DNA of 63,127 nt from Treponema sp. (GCA_031274285.1 JAISQJ010000064.1:1-63127), one strand, 5' to 3'; shown: positions 1-7,919, counted from the stretch's first letter. Numbers and translations: made by a program. Notes: generated from the sequence alone by a model not told the origin.

Positions 1-8
1 CCTTAATT

Positions 9-74
9 GCACGCTGTATCCTCCGCTTTTATGGCTTAAACTACCAATATATTAGCGGAAACAGCGTGCTTTTT
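9..74 (+). terminator. Inverted repeat with T-run, terminator-like
   Basis: GCACGCTGT at 9-17 pairs with ACAGCGTGC at 61-69, and an inner CCGCT/AGCGG pair continues the stem after a small internal loop. A run of five T follows at 70-74, as in an intrinsic terminator on the + strand. The loop is large (about 26 bases), so it could instead be one end or core of a small mobile element. What it would terminate lies outside the window. Confidence 0.4.
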
Positions 75-205
75 GCTACATTCTTACAAAGTCCTTCTCA
101 TACATATTATTGAAGAGCCAGAAATACAAGTACCCGCCGGAAGGCATGGAAGACGCCATTACCACGGTTATTGCCCAATGTGAGATGTGGACGGAAACGG
201 ACTAA
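56..205 (+). pseudogene. Remnant of type I restriction HsdR C-terminus
   Basis: An open frame begins just after a TAG at 53-55 and ends at TAA 203-205, with no credible start codon or ribosome site. Its last 30 or so residues contain YKYPPEGMEDAITTV and end in a Glu/Thr-rich tail. This resembles the extreme C-terminus of type I restriction R subunits (known pattern: Tyr-x-Tyr-Pro-Pro followed by an amphipathic helix). Nothing of the helicase or nuclease part is present, and the upstream portion of the frame overlaps a hairpin. I infer a decayed or rearranged end of an hsdR gene, next to a tRNA repeat array. The match is short, so chance resemblance cannot be excluded. Confidence 0.4.
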
Positions 206-216
206 CGCTACACCTT

Positions 217-381
217 AGGCGCCGCCGTTAGCGGCAGGCTGTTTCATGATGGCAATAAACCTTCTCCAAACAGGCGCCGCCGTTAGCGGCAGGCTGTTTT
301 ATGATAACAATAAACCTTCTCCAAACAGGCGCCGCCGTTAGCGGCAGGCTGTTTTATGATGGCAATAAACCTTCTCCAAAC
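217..381. repeat. Three tandem 55-bp repeats abutting tRNA-Cys
   Basis: Units start at 217, 272 and 327 with a period of exactly 55 bp and differ at only about three positions. Each begins with AGGCGCCG, and the fourth occurrence of that 8-mer at 382 is the 3' end of the tRNA-Cys gene itself. Read on the minus strand, the tRNA is followed by a 47-nt trailer ending in another copy of its last eight bases, three times over. Each unit also holds the small hairpin GCCGC-CGTTA-GCGGC. This fits iterated duplication of a tRNA 3' end and trailer, or stacked attachment-site copies. Confidence 0.95.
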
Positions 382-453
382 AGGCGCCGATCAGAGTTGA
401 ACTGATGTATAGCGGTTTTGCAGACCGCCGCCTTACCACTTGGCTACGGCGCC
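382..453 (-). tRNA. tRNA-Cys (anticodon GCA)
   Basis: The minus strand folds as a full cloverleaf: acceptor GGCGCCG/CGGCGCC, a D-arm with AGTGGTAAGG, anticodon stem GCGGT/ACCGC with loop CTGCAAA giving anticodon GCA, and T-arm ATCAG-TTCAACT-CTGAT. The discriminator base is T (U in the RNA), as expected for tRNA-Cys, and CCA is not encoded. The last eight bases recur three more times in the tandem repeats immediately downstream. Confidence 0.97.
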
Positions 454-523
454 TTATAGAGGCAAATCTAGCATAAAGGGGCCGGCCTTGTCTAGTGCCG
501 GGGGGCAGTCTTCAAGGGGGCGT

Positions 524-572
524 TGCGGGGGTGGAAACCCCGCAGGGGGGTAGGCCGCAACGAAGTGCGGCC
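524..572. other. Two GC-rich hairpins downstream of the permease operon
   Basis: TGCGGGG at 524-530 pairs with CCCCGCA at 538-544, and GGCCGCA at 553-559 pairs with TGCGGCC at 566-572. They sit between tRNA-Cys and the end of the nucleoside permease operon. There is no T-run on either strand, so they may be an RNA-stabilising 3' structure or a dispersed palindromic repeat rather than a classical terminator. The remainder of 454-635 is G-rich and shows no reading frame with coding character. Confidence 0.55.
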
Positions 573-635
573 GGAGGGGGGGCCAAGGTAGATGTGTAGG
601 CTGCGGGCGGAGGGTCCGGTAAGCGGCCCCCCCTT

Positions 636-1547
636 TTAGTTTTTCCCCTTATCGTAGGGCTGGCCGGAGGCCCGGGGGGCGTAGTCTTTCCCGCTGAAGA
701 TTACCAGGGTGGCCAGGGTGATAAAGTAGGGGAGGATGTTAAAAATTTCCGAGGGCAGGAATTTGAGGCCCTGGATGTTGACGATATACACCGACAGGGC
801 GGAAGCGGCGCCGAAGAGCAGGGAGGAGCCCAGGATACCCAGGGGCAGCCAGCGGCCAAAGGAGACCGCCGCCAGGGCGATAAAGCCTTTGCCGTTGATG
901 GTGTTGGACGCGAACTCCGTGGTTTGGGTGAGGACGAGGCAGCCTCCGGCTAGTCCCGCCAGGGCCCCGGAAATAAGCACGGCGATATAGCGTATTTTGA
1001 TGACATCGACCCCGGCGCTGGCCAGGGCTTGGGGATGTTCTCCGCAGGCCCGCAGCCGTAGTCCCCAGGGCCGTTTGTAAAGGGCAAACCAGGAGACCAG
1101 GAGGATGGCAAGGCTGATCCAAATGGTGGGGTAAAAGCCCAAAAAGGGGCGCATTCCCATCATAAAGGCCCGGGTCCGTTTTTGCTGAAAGAGGATTTGG
1201 CAGAAAAAGATGGTGATTCCGTTGGCCAGCAGGTTGATTCCCGTGCCGGAGATAACCTGGTCCGCCCGCAGGGTGATGGCGGCGTAGGCGTGGATAAGGG
1301 AAAAAAGGCCGCCTAAAAACGCGGCCCCCAGCAGGGCCAGGGGGATGGAGAGGGCGATTTTCCCTTCCAGCAGCACGTAGATGGTGGCGCCGGTCATGGC
1401 GCCGATGGCCATGAGGCCTTCCAGGGCGATGTTTACCACCCCGGAGCGTTCGCAGATCATACCGCCGGTGGCGGCGATGAGTATGGGGGCGGTGATCATA
1501 AAAATTGAGGGCAGGATGGCTAGAACAAGGCGAAAAACTTCATCCAT
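636..1547 (-). CDS. Nucleoside ABC transporter permease (NupQ/YufQ-like)
   Basis: This is one of two inner-membrane permeases of a BMP-type nucleoside importer (BPD_transp_2 superfamily, as in Bacillus NupQ and the treponemal Pnr systems). The 303-residue product is almost entirely hydrophobic with about 8-9 membrane segments, and carries the family motif EGLMAIGAMTGA near residue 43 and a GALAGLAGG stretch near residue 196. The start ATG follows GGGAGG and overlaps the end of the upstream permease by 8 bases, so the two are translationally coupled. It is the last gene of the operon. The exact substrate (purine nucleosides or a sugar) is inferred from the BMP partner gene. Confidence 0.9.
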   Translation of the reverse strand: MDEVFRLVLAILPSIFMITAPILIAATGGMICERSGVVNIALEGLMAIGAMTGATIYVLLEGKIALSIPLALLGAAFLGGLFSLIHAYAAITLRADQVISGTGINLLANGITIFFCQILFQQKRTRAFMMGMRPFLGFYPTIWISLAILLVSWFALYKRPWGLRLRACGEHPQALASAGVDVIKIRYIAVLISGALAGLAGGCLVLTQTTEFASNTINGKGFIALAAVSFGRWLPLGILGSSLLFGAASALSVYIVNIQGLKFLPSEIFNILPYFITLATLVIFSGKDYAPRASGQPYDKGKN

Positions 1548-2676
1548 TGGAGGCCTCCCCTTTTTTGGCTTTTTCCTTCATCTGCCATTCGATGAGGAGT
1601 TTAACCCCCGCCCGGAGGGAGATAAAGACCACGATGATACCCAAAATGATGGAGGCGATCTCGTCGGGGATATTCCGGGACTGCATGAGGGGCTGGGCGG
1701 ATTTTAACATGCCGAAGAGAAGCCCCGCCAAGGCGGTTCCCAGGGCGCCGGAGTTCCCCACCAGGGCCACGGCGATGCCGTCAAAGCCGTAGCCGTCCTG
1801 GGCGGCCAGTACCCGGCCGGCGGTAAAGCTGCCCAGGGAAACGATAGCCCCCGCCAGCCCGGCGAAGGCCCCGGAGATGGCCATGGCGCAGGTAACGCTG
1901 GCGTTGACGCTGATGCCCCCGTAGCGGGCCGCCTCTTTGTTAAAGCCCGTGGCCCGCAGGCCGTAGCCCAGCCGGGTTTTTTCCATGACGACCCAAAAAA
2001 AGATAAGCGCCGCAATGGTAAACCAGATGCCGTAGTTGAGCCGGGAGTAGTTGGTGATCCGCTCCATAAAGGGGCTGGAAAGCCGGGCGGTAACGGGAAG
2101 GTCCGGGGTTTTGTAGGTGTTGGATCCGGGGATCCGCATGGTGAGGATTCGGGAAAGGTAGAGGGCGATGTAGTTCATCATAATGGTGGCCACTACCTCG
2201 GAGACGGAAAATTTTGCCTTAAAAAAGCCCACCACGCCCCCCCAGAGGGCGGCGGCGGCGATAGCCGTGAGTACCGCCAGTAACCAGTGTAAGCCGGGGA
2301 TCCGGGGGCCGTAGAGGGCCACAAACTGGGCGGCGGTGATGCCGATGACGTATTGTCCTTCGGCGCCGATGTTGAAAAGCCCGGTTCGGGCGGCAAAGCC
2401 CATGGAGAGGCCGCAGAGGATAAGGGGCATGGATATGACCAGCCATTCCGCTATGTAACGGACGTTAAAGGTTCCCCGGCGCAGGTCCCAGCCGGAAACC
2501 ACCTGGAGGATCGCCTGGTACATGCCGCCGGGGTTCCGGCCCACCAACAGGATGAGGACGGTGGCTACCAAAAAGCCTAAAAGCACCACCGCCACGGAGA
2601 TCATCCCGTTGCTGCCGGTAAAAACTTCCAGAATCCTGCCGCCCAGGCCGCCGCTTCTCGCGTTGTTTTTAGGCAT
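1540..2676 (-). CDS. Nucleoside ABC transporter permease (NupP/YufP-like)
   Basis: This is the second permease of the BMP-type importer, 378 residues from the ATG chosen here. An in-frame GTG six bases upstream is possible, but GGGGGG is correctly spaced (5 nt) only for the ATG. It has about 9-10 hydrophobic helices, with LFNIGAEGQYVIG near residue 90 and a later SGAFAGLAGA stretch, both typical of BPD_transp_2 permeases in this family. It overlaps the ATPase gene by 8 bases, the same overlap as with the downstream permease, which shows a tightly coupled ATPase-permease-permease order. Confidence 0.9.
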   Translation of the reverse strand: MPKNNARSGGLGGRILEVFTGSNGMISVAVVLLGFLVATVLILLVGRNPGGMYQAILQVVSGWDLRRGTFNVRYIAEWLVISMPLILCGLSMGFAARTGLFNIGAEGQYVIGITAAQFVALYGPRIPGLHWLLAVLTAIAAAALWGGVVGFFKAKFSVSEVVATIMMNYIALYLSRILTMRIPGSNTYKTPDLPVTARLSSPFMERITNYSRLNYGIWFTIAALIFFWVVMEKTRLGYGLRATGFNKEAARYGGISVNASVTCAMAISGAFAGLAGAIVSLGSFTAGRVLAAQDGYGFDGIAVALVGNSGALGTALAGLLFGMLKSAQPLMQSRNIPDEIASIILGIIVVFISLRAGVKLLIEWQMKEKAKKGEASNG

Positions 2677-4189
2677 GAACACCCCCCATCATGGCGCCGA
2701 TACGCCGCTCGTCCGCCTCTTCCGCCGGGAGGACCCCCACCACCTGGCCCTTGGAGAGGGCGGCGATACGGTCGCAGAGTCCCAGGATCTCGTCCAGCTC
2801 AAAGGAAACCAGAAGCACCGCCCGGCCCTTGTCCCGCTCTTCGATTATCCGGCGGTGAATGTACTCAATGGCCCCCACATCAAGGCCCCGGGTAGGCTGG
2901 GCAACGATGAGGAGTTCCGGGGAAAGGTCTATTTCCCGGGCGATGACCACCTTTTGCTGATTCCCCCCGGACATGGCATGGGCGGGGGTGGCGGCCCCGC
3001 TCCCGGAACGGATGTCAAATTCCCGGATCAGGTCCTCCGCGTGGCGGAGGATGACGGGGAAACGGAGAAAACCGAAGGGGGAGGAGTAGGGGCTTTCCCA
3101 GTAGTTTTTGAGGATCAGGTTTTCGTCAATGCGGAAATCCAGGATAAGGCCGTGTTTATGCCGGTCCTCGGGGACCATTCCGACGCCCTCCCGGTTCCGG
3201 GACCGGATGCTTTCCCGGGAAATATCCCGGCCCTTAAGGAAAACCCGGCCCGACAAAGCCGGCAAAAGCCCGGCGATGGCGGCGGTAAGTTCCGACTGGC
3301 CGTTTCCGTCCACCCCGGCGATGCCCACGACCTCCCCGGCCCGTACTTCCAGGGAAAGGCCGTTTACCGCGGGGGTCCCCTGGGACCCCAAAACCACCAG
3401 GTCCTCGATCTTAAGCACCAGGTCCCCCGGCTTGGCGGGGGCCTTTTCGATGCGGAAGTTTACCGCCCGGCCCACCATCATTTCCGCCAGTTCCCGCTCG
3501 TCCACCTGGGTCACCTTGACGGTGGCGACACCTTTTCCCCGCCGCAGCACCGTACAGCGATCCGCCGCGGCCTTTATCTCCTTGAGTTTGTGGGTGATAA
3601 AAACAATGGTCTTTCCCTCCGCCTTAAGGCGGCGGAATATGGCCAGCAGCTCGTCGATTTCCTGGGGGGTCAGGACCGCGGTGGGTTCGTCAAAGATAAG
3701 GATGTCCGCGTCCCGGTAGAGGATCTTGAGGATCTCCACCCGCTGCTGCATACCCACGGTGATGTCCTCGATCCGGGAGCGGGGGTCCACCGCCAGGCCG
3801 TAGGCCTCGGAAAGCGCCTTGACCCGCTTTTCCGCGGACCGGAGATCCAGGTTGCCCAGGGAATTCCGGGGCTCCAGGCCCAGGACGATATTTTCCGTCA
3901 CCGTAAAGTTGCGGACCAGTTTGAAGTGCTGGTGGACCATGCCGATTTTTAGGGCCGTGGCGTCGTTGGGATTCCTGATCCGGGTCTCCCGGCCCCGGAC
4001 TTTGATGATCCCCCCATCCGGTTCGTAAAGGCCGAAGAGGATGGACATGAGGGTGGACTTTCCCGCCCCGTTTTCCCCCAGCAGGGCGTGGATCTCCGCC
4101 TGTTCCACGGTAAAGGTAACCCGGTTATTGGCCACCACCCCGGGGAAAATCTTGGTTATGTCCAACATTTCTATGGCGGGAACGGACAC
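2669..4189 (-). CDS. Nucleoside ABC transporter double ATPase (NupO/YufO-like)
   Basis: This is the energising subunit with two fused ABC domains, 506 residues. The first half has Walker A GENGAGKS (about residues 38-45), signature VGMQQRVEI and Walker B ILIFDEPTAVL. The second half has a degenerate Walker A (GVDGNGQSE), signature MSGGNQQKV and LLIVAQPTRGLD, where Gln replaces the catalytic Glu, as usual in MglA/RbsA-type proteins. The GTG start at 4187-4189 is preferred because AAGGAGG lies 5 nt upstream; the ATG further upstream would sit without a ribosome site. Downstream permeases overlap it. Its own promoter region contains a palindrome and follows a terminator-like hairpin. Confidence 0.93.
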   Translation of the reverse strand: MSVPAIEMLDITKIFPGVVANNRVTFTVEQAEIHALLGENGAGKSTLMSILFGLYEPDGGIIKVRGRETRIRNPNDATALKIGMVHQHFKLVRNFTVTENIVLGLEPRNSLGNLDLRSAEKRVKALSEAYGLAVDPRSRIEDITVGMQQRVEILKILYRDADILIFDEPTAVLTPQEIDELLAIFRRLKAEGKTIVFITHKLKEIKAAADRCTVLRRGKGVATVKVTQVDERELAEMMVGRAVNFRIEKAPAKPGDLVLKIEDLVVLGSQGTPAVNGLSLEVRAGEVVGIAGVDGNGQSELTAAIAGLLPALSGRVFLKGRDISRESIRSRNREGVGMVPEDRHKHGLILDFRIDENLILKNYWESPYSSPFGFLRFPVILRHAEDLIREFDIRSGSGAATPAHAMSGGNQQKVVIAREIDLSPELLIVAQPTRGLDVGAIEYIHRRIIEERDKGRAVLLVSFELDEILGLCDRIAALSKGQVVGVLPAEEADERRIGAMMGGVHA

Positions 4190-4225
4190 CGGAGCCTCCT
4201 TCAATCGATGCGTATATCGGGCCTG

Positions 4226-4243
4226 AGAATCGATTCTACTATA
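4226..4243 (-). promoter_or_regulatory. Putative -10 box and 12-bp palindrome upstream of ABC ATPase
   Basis: AGAATCGATTCT at 4226-4237 is a perfect 12-bp palindrome. It overlaps candidate -10 boxes on the minus strand (TATAGT, 4243-4238; TAGAAT, 4238-4233), about 45 bases ahead of the GTG start. No good -35 box is visible. The arrangement suits a repressor operator, but this is inference from symmetry and position only. Confidence 0.4.
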
Positions 4244-4255
4244 ACACATTCCCTT

Positions 4256-4297
4256 AAAAAAAGGCCCCAGATTGTTTTTGGGAATGAGAGAGGGGCC
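4256..4297 (-). terminator. Intrinsic terminator or attenuator ahead of ABC ATPase
   Basis: On the minus strand GGCCCC (4297-4292) pairs with GGGGCC (4268-4263) and is followed by seven T (4262-4256). It lies between the BMP-protein gene and the ABC ATPase, so it would stop read-through from upstream or from antisense transcription of the intervening ATPase gene. The loop is long (23 nt), which weakens it. Confidence 0.5.
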
Positions 4298-4316
4298 GGA
4301 TACGGCCGGATAATTT

Positions 4317-4359
4317 CGGCAGATTTAATATTGCATGTTAAATCTGCCGGGGGTATACT
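4317..4359 (+). promoter_or_regulatory. Promoter inside an 11-bp inverted repeat, leaderless start
   Basis: TTGCAT (4331-4336), a 17-bp spacer and TATACT (4354-4359) form a sigma70-type promoter; the ATG at 4366 begins six bases after the -10 box, where transcription should start, so the mRNA is probably leaderless. CGGCAGATTTA (4317-4327) and TAAATCTGCCG (4339-4349) are perfect 11-bp inverted arms flanking the -35 box, a plausible operator for autoregulation. No ribosome site precedes the ATG. Confidence 0.6.
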
Positions 4360-4365
4360 AAGGGC

Positions 4366-5592
4366 ATGGCGGCTTATATAAAAAGGCAGGCGGAGGCCGT
4401 ACTTGAGCGGGCCTCCGGGAGTTTTGGGGCGGTGCTGGTAACCGGCGCCCGGCAAACGGGGAAGACCACCCTCCTTACCCGGGGCGCCGGGGCTTACCGC
4501 TATGTTACCCTGGACGATCCGCTAAAATTGAACAGCGCCGCCCTGGAGGGGGAAACCTTTTTTGAAGAAAACCCACCCCCCGTGATTGTTGATGAAATCC
4601 AATATGCCCCCGGCCTCTTTCCCTACATTAAAATGATCCTTGACCGGGGGGCAAAACCGGGCTCCTTCCTCATGTCCGGTTCCCAACAATTTCGGATGAT
4701 GAAAAATGTGAGCGAATCCCTGGCGGGGCGGGTTGGGATCATGACGCTTTTGGGCTTTTCACTCCGGGAGATAAAATCTATCTCGTTTAATAAGCCTTTT
4801 CTGCCGGATGCCCCTTACTTTAAGGCCCGGCAGGAAGAAGCCCTAAACCTGGATTTTGATGAACTGTGGAACATTATCCACCAGGGCGCCATGCCACGGC
4901 TCTACCAGGAAGATGAACCGGATTGGGAATTTTTCTGGGGGGCCTATACCAAGACCTACCTTGAGCGGGACCTTCGGGACCTTACCCAGGTAGGGGATGA
5001 ACAGAAGTTTTTGATTTTTATGTCCGCCATTGCGGCCCGGACCGGTCAACTGCTCAATCTTTCTTCCGTCTCCCAGGATGTGGGCATAAGCGTCCCCACC
5101 GCCGAACGCTGGTTGTCCATTTTGGTCACCTCGAACCTGGTCTTTCTTCTGCGGCCCTTCCAGATAAATACGACCAAGCGGATGATCAAGGCCCCCAAAC
5201 TCTACTTCCTTGACACCGGCCTTGCCGCTTATTTAACCAAGTGGACCAATCAAGAGGTGCTGCGGAATGGCCACATGGCGGGGGCTTTTTTTGAAACCTT
5301 TGTCATCGCCGAAATTATCAAAAGCTACACCAACGATGGGAAGGACGCGCCCCTGTACTTTTACCGTGACCGGGATGGCAGGGAAATTGATCTTGTCCTG
5401 TGGCAGAACGGCGTCCTCCACCCCCTGGAGATAAAAAAACACGCCAACCCCGATGTCCGGGATATTAAAGCCTTTGAGGTTCTTGACGGAATCGATGGTT
5501 TTAAGCGAGGTCCCGGCGGGGTCATCTGCCTCTACAAGGAACTACAGACCCTAAAGGGGAACGATAAGGTTATCCCCCTTGGGTTCCTGTAG
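4366..5592 (+). CDS. AAA ATPase with DUF4143 C-terminal domain
   Basis: The 408-residue protein belongs to the AAA_14/DUF4143 family. Walker A GARQTGKT is at residues 27-34, Walker B VIVDEIQ near residue 75, and SGSQQF resembles sensor 1. The C-terminal part carries GREIDLVLWQ followed by LEIKK, a PD-(D/E)XK-like core found in DUF4143. Family members are abundant in archaea and anaerobic bacteria; suggested roles (defence, nucleic-acid or toxin-like action) are unproven. It lies on the opposite strand between the BMP-protein gene and its ABC ATPase, splitting an otherwise collinear importer operon, and has its own leaderless promoter, which points to later insertion. The product appears full length and intact. 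Confidence 0.92.
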   Translation: MAAYIKRQAEAVLERASGSFGAVLVTGARQTGKTTLLTRGAGAYRYVTLDDPLKLNSAALEGETFFEENPPPVIVDEIQYAPGLFPYIKMILDRGAKPGSFLMSGSQQFRMMKNVSESLAGRVGIMTLLGFSLREIKSISFNKPFLPDAPYFKARQEEALNLDFDELWNIIHQGAMPRLYQEDEPDWEFFWGAYTKTYLERDLRDLTQVGDEQKFLIFMSAIAARTGQLLNLSSVSQDVGISVPTAERWLSILVTSNLVFLLRPFQINTTKRMIKAPKLYFLDTGLAAYLTKWTNQEVLRNGHMAGAFFETFVIAEIIKSYTNDGKDAPLYFYRDRDGREIDLVLWQNGVLHPLEIKKHANPDVRDIKAFEVLDGIDGFKRGPGGVICLYKELQTLKGNDKVIPLGFL

Positions 5593-5604
5593 CCCGCCGG
5601 AACC
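5582..5604 (+). other. Small hairpin over the ATPase gene stop
   Basis: GGTTCC (5582-5587) pairs with GGAACC (5599-5604) around the stop codon region of the AAA ATPase gene. There is no T-run, so it may only stabilise the 3' end or weakly pause transcription between these convergent genes. Confidence 0.35.
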
Positions 5605-5623
5605 GCGGTGTTATGAGAACTTC

Positions 5624-6727
5624 TTAGTCGTCAACAGCGTGCAGATCCTGGGGGAAGCCCGGAAGCCTTTTGGCCTCCCCGTAGGTGGCGGCGATCTTAA
5701 TTTCGCCGCTGATAATCCGGGCCCTGATCCTTTCAAGTTCCGCCCGGATGTCGCCGGTAAGGGCGGGATTGGTGGCGGCGTAACCCACCCCGTCGGCCTT
5801 AAGATCAAAGGTGATTACTTCTCCCTTAAAGGTGTTGTTTTTAACGGCGTTAAGCGCGTAAACCAGGCTGGTTTCCACCCGCTTGATCATGGAGGTGAGG
5901 ACCGCGGAGTCGGTGTTGTTGTAAAGGCCGTACTCATACTGATCCGAATCCACCCCGATGGCCCAGATATTTTTGCCGTCCGCCCGGTATTCCTTGGCCT
6001 GGGCCAGGAGCCCGAAGCCGGAACCCCCCGCCGCGTGGTAGATAAGGTAGACCCCGGAATCGTACCAGTTTTTTGCCTGGGTCTTGGCCAGGCCCGGATC
6101 GCCCCAGTCGTTGACGTAGTAATCCACGATCTTCGCGTTGGGCAGCACCGAAAGGATCCCCTGGACGTAGCCCACCTCAAATTTGGTGATGGTAGCTCCG
6201 GGAATACCCCCGATAAACCCGAAGGTGGGATTGGCAATGCCGTCGGCCTTGGCCTTGAGGGCCGCCGCGGCGCCCACCAGGAAGGAGCCCTCATGCTCGG
6301 CGTAAATGGCCTGCAGCACATTGGGAAGCCCTACCCAGTCCACATCCACGATCATGTACTTTTGGTTGGGGTTCTGGGCCGCCACCTGCGCCAGGGCGTC
6401 GGCAAAGGTAAAGCCCGTGGTGACGATAAGGTCGTTCCCCTCGTCGGTGGCCTGCCGGATATTGGGGATATACATATCCTGGGTAGCGGCGGTGACTACA
6501 TCGTAGTTTGTACCCCGCAGTTTGGGGTTCTCCCAGGTATCCCCGTAGAACTCCAGAATCCCCCGCCAGGCGGCGGCATTAAAGGACTTGTCGTCAATCC
6601 CCGTGGCGTAGGTCAAGAGCCGTACCTTGATGGCCCCTGCAGAGCTTCCCCCGCCGGCCCCCCTGGCAAAGGCCGAAGACACGGCCAAAAGACCGGTGAG
6701 AAGTACCGCTAATAATTTCCTGTTCAT
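5624..6727 (-). CDS. BMP-family nucleoside-binding protein
   Basis: Periplasmic substrate-binding component (BMP/PnrA family) of the nucleoside importer encoded further along the same strand; 367 residues. The N-terminus MNRKLLAVLLTGLLAVSSAF is a signal peptide ending at an Ala-Arg-Gly junction. There is no lipobox Cys, unlike Treponema pallidum TmpC/PnrA, so it is predicted soluble in the periplasm or anchored in some other way. Family features include DKSFNAAAWRGI near residue 50, FIGGIPG in the middle and WAIGVDSDQY late in the protein. The start ATG follows AAGGAG. It is separated from its ATPase and permeases by the inverted AAA ATPase gene. Confidence 0.92.
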   Translation of the reverse strand: MNRKLLAVLLTGLLAVSSAFARGAGGGSSAGAIKVRLLTYATGIDDKSFNAAAWRGILEFYGDTWENPKLRGTNYDVVTAATQDMYIPNIRQATDEGNDLIVTTGFTFADALAQVAAQNPNQKYMIVDVDWVGLPNVLQAIYAEHEGSFLVGAAAALKAKADGIANPTFGFIGGIPGATITKFEVGYVQGILSVLPNAKIVDYYVNDWGDPGLAKTQAKNWYDSGVYLIYHAAGGSGFGLLAQAKEYRADGKNIWAIGVDSDQYEYGLYNNTDSAVLTSMIKRVETSLVYALNAVKNNTFKGEVITFDLKADGVGYAATNPALTGDIRAELERIRARIISGEIKIAATYGEAKRLPGFPQDLHAVDD

Positions 6728-6824
6728 GGTTTCTCTCCTTAATGACTTGATACCCCAGATGATAGCAAAAACCGGGCCCTGTAACAACAGGAGGGGATAC
6801 TGTTTGGTAAACCAGGTTTCAGGT

Positions 6825-6836
6825 TAGTATGCAGGT
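6825..6836 (+). promoter_or_regulatory. Possible -10 box giving a leaderless DUF362 mRNA
   Basis: TAGTAT at 6825-6830 is followed by six bases and then the ATG at 6837, and no Shine-Dalgarno sequence is evident. The -35 region at the expected distance is weak (GTTTGG), so this is a tentative call. Confidence 0.3.
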
Positions 6837-7919
6837 ATGGAAAAGAACGAAATTTTGCTCGTCTACGGGGATGACCCCTATGCCATGACCCGGAGCATTG
6901 CCGGGGCGGCGGCCCTGGCGGACTTAATCGGCGATAAAAAAAAGCGGATTGGCCTTAAGCCCAACCTGGTCGTGGCCCGGCCCGCGGACGAGGGGGCCAC
7001 CACCCACCCGGAAATTGCCGGGGCCCTCATCGATTACCTGAAAGAAAAGGGCTTTAACCATATCGTTATTCTGGAGGGTTCCTGGGTGGGGGATAAGACC
7101 CGGGACGCCTTTCGCGTCTGCGGTTTTAAAGACCTGGCGGAGCAAAAGGGGGTGGAGCTTATCGATACCCAGCGTGATTCGGCGCGGCCCTGGGACTGCG
7201 GGGGGATGCAGATCGAAATTTGCGACAGCGCCCGGCAGGTGGATTTTATGATTAATTTGCCGGTGATGAAGGGGCACTGCCAGACCCTTTTGACCTGCGC
7301 TTTGAAAAACAACAAGGGGATTATGCCGGACCGGGAAAAACGGCGTTTCCACAGCCTGGGACTCCACAAACCCATTGCCCACCTTAACACGTTGGCCCGG
7401 AACGACTTTATCGTGGTAGACGGGATCTGCGGGGACCTGGATTTTGAGGAGGGGGGAAACCCCGTTCCCTCGGGGCGGATCTTCGCCGCCCGGGACCCGG
7501 TCCTTAACGATGCCTGGGCCGCGGCGCAGATGGGTTACGCGCCGGGGGACATTCCCTATATCGGGATGGCGGAAAAGCTGGGGATCGGCGTGGGGGACCC
7601 GGAGCGGGCCCTGGTGCGGGAACTCAACCGGCCCAAGGCCGGGTCCCTGGAGGTCCGGCCCGGCGGCAAGGTAGGGCAGCTTGCCCACTACATCGATGAG
7701 CGGGACGCCTGTAGTGCCTGTTACGCCGCCGTCGTTTTTGCCCTGTCCCGCCTGGACCGCGCCGAAATCTCCCGCCTTCAGGGGAAACTCGCCGTGGGCC
7801 AGGGCTTCCGGGGGCAGGGGGGCCATGCCGGGGTGGGGAACTGCTGTTCGGGCTTTGCCCGGTTCCGCCCCGGCTGCCCGCCCTCCGGCGCGGAGGTCCT
7901 GGAATTTTTGCGGGGATAG
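6837..7919 (+). CDS. DUF362 domain protein
   Basis: A 360-residue DUF362 protein. Hallmarks visible are GLKPNLV near residue 40, FNHIVILEGSW near residue 75, and MINLPVMKGHCQTLLTCALKN (split here as MINLPVMKGH and TCALKNNKGI) in the middle. The C-terminal part has scattered Cys (ACSACYA; NCCSG) but not the regular CxxCxxCxxxCP ferredoxin pattern that many relatives carry. The biochemical role of DUF362 is not established. No signal peptide or membrane segment is seen, so it is cytoplasmic. It stands alone between the BMP-protein gene (divergent) and the nucleotidase gene (downstream, own promoter). Confidence 0.85.
   Translation: MEKNEILLVYGDDPYAMTRSIAGAAALADLIGDKKKRIGLKPNLVVARPADEGATTHPEIAGALIDYLKEKGFNHIVILEGSWVGDKTRDAFRVCGFKDLAEQKGVELIDTQRDSARPWDCGGMQIEICDSARQVDFMINLPVMKGHCQTLLTCALKNNKGIMPDREKRRFHSLGLHKPIAHLNTLARNDFIVVDGICGDLDFEEGGNPVPSGRIFAARDPVLNDAWAAAQMGYAPGDIPYIGMAEKLGIGVGDPERALVRELNRPKAGSLEVRPGGKVGQLAHYIDERDACSACYAAVVFALSRLDRAEISRLQGKLAVGQGFRGQGGHAGVGNCCSGFARFRPGCPPSGAEVLEFLRG

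Noticed and set aside
217-381. CRISPR array
   Set aside because: The units are contiguous 55-bp copies with no unique spacers, and they carry the tRNA 3' end.
2522-3952. 476-residue open frame on the + strand across the ABC ATPase
   Set aside because: It is antisense to a gene with both ABC domains intact and has a low-complexity Gly/Pro/His/Asp composition typical of shadow frames.
4204-4250. Purine riboswitch ahead of the nucleoside transporter
   Set aside because: No conserved purine-aptamer loops are present; only a 12-bp palindrome and -10-like boxes are seen.
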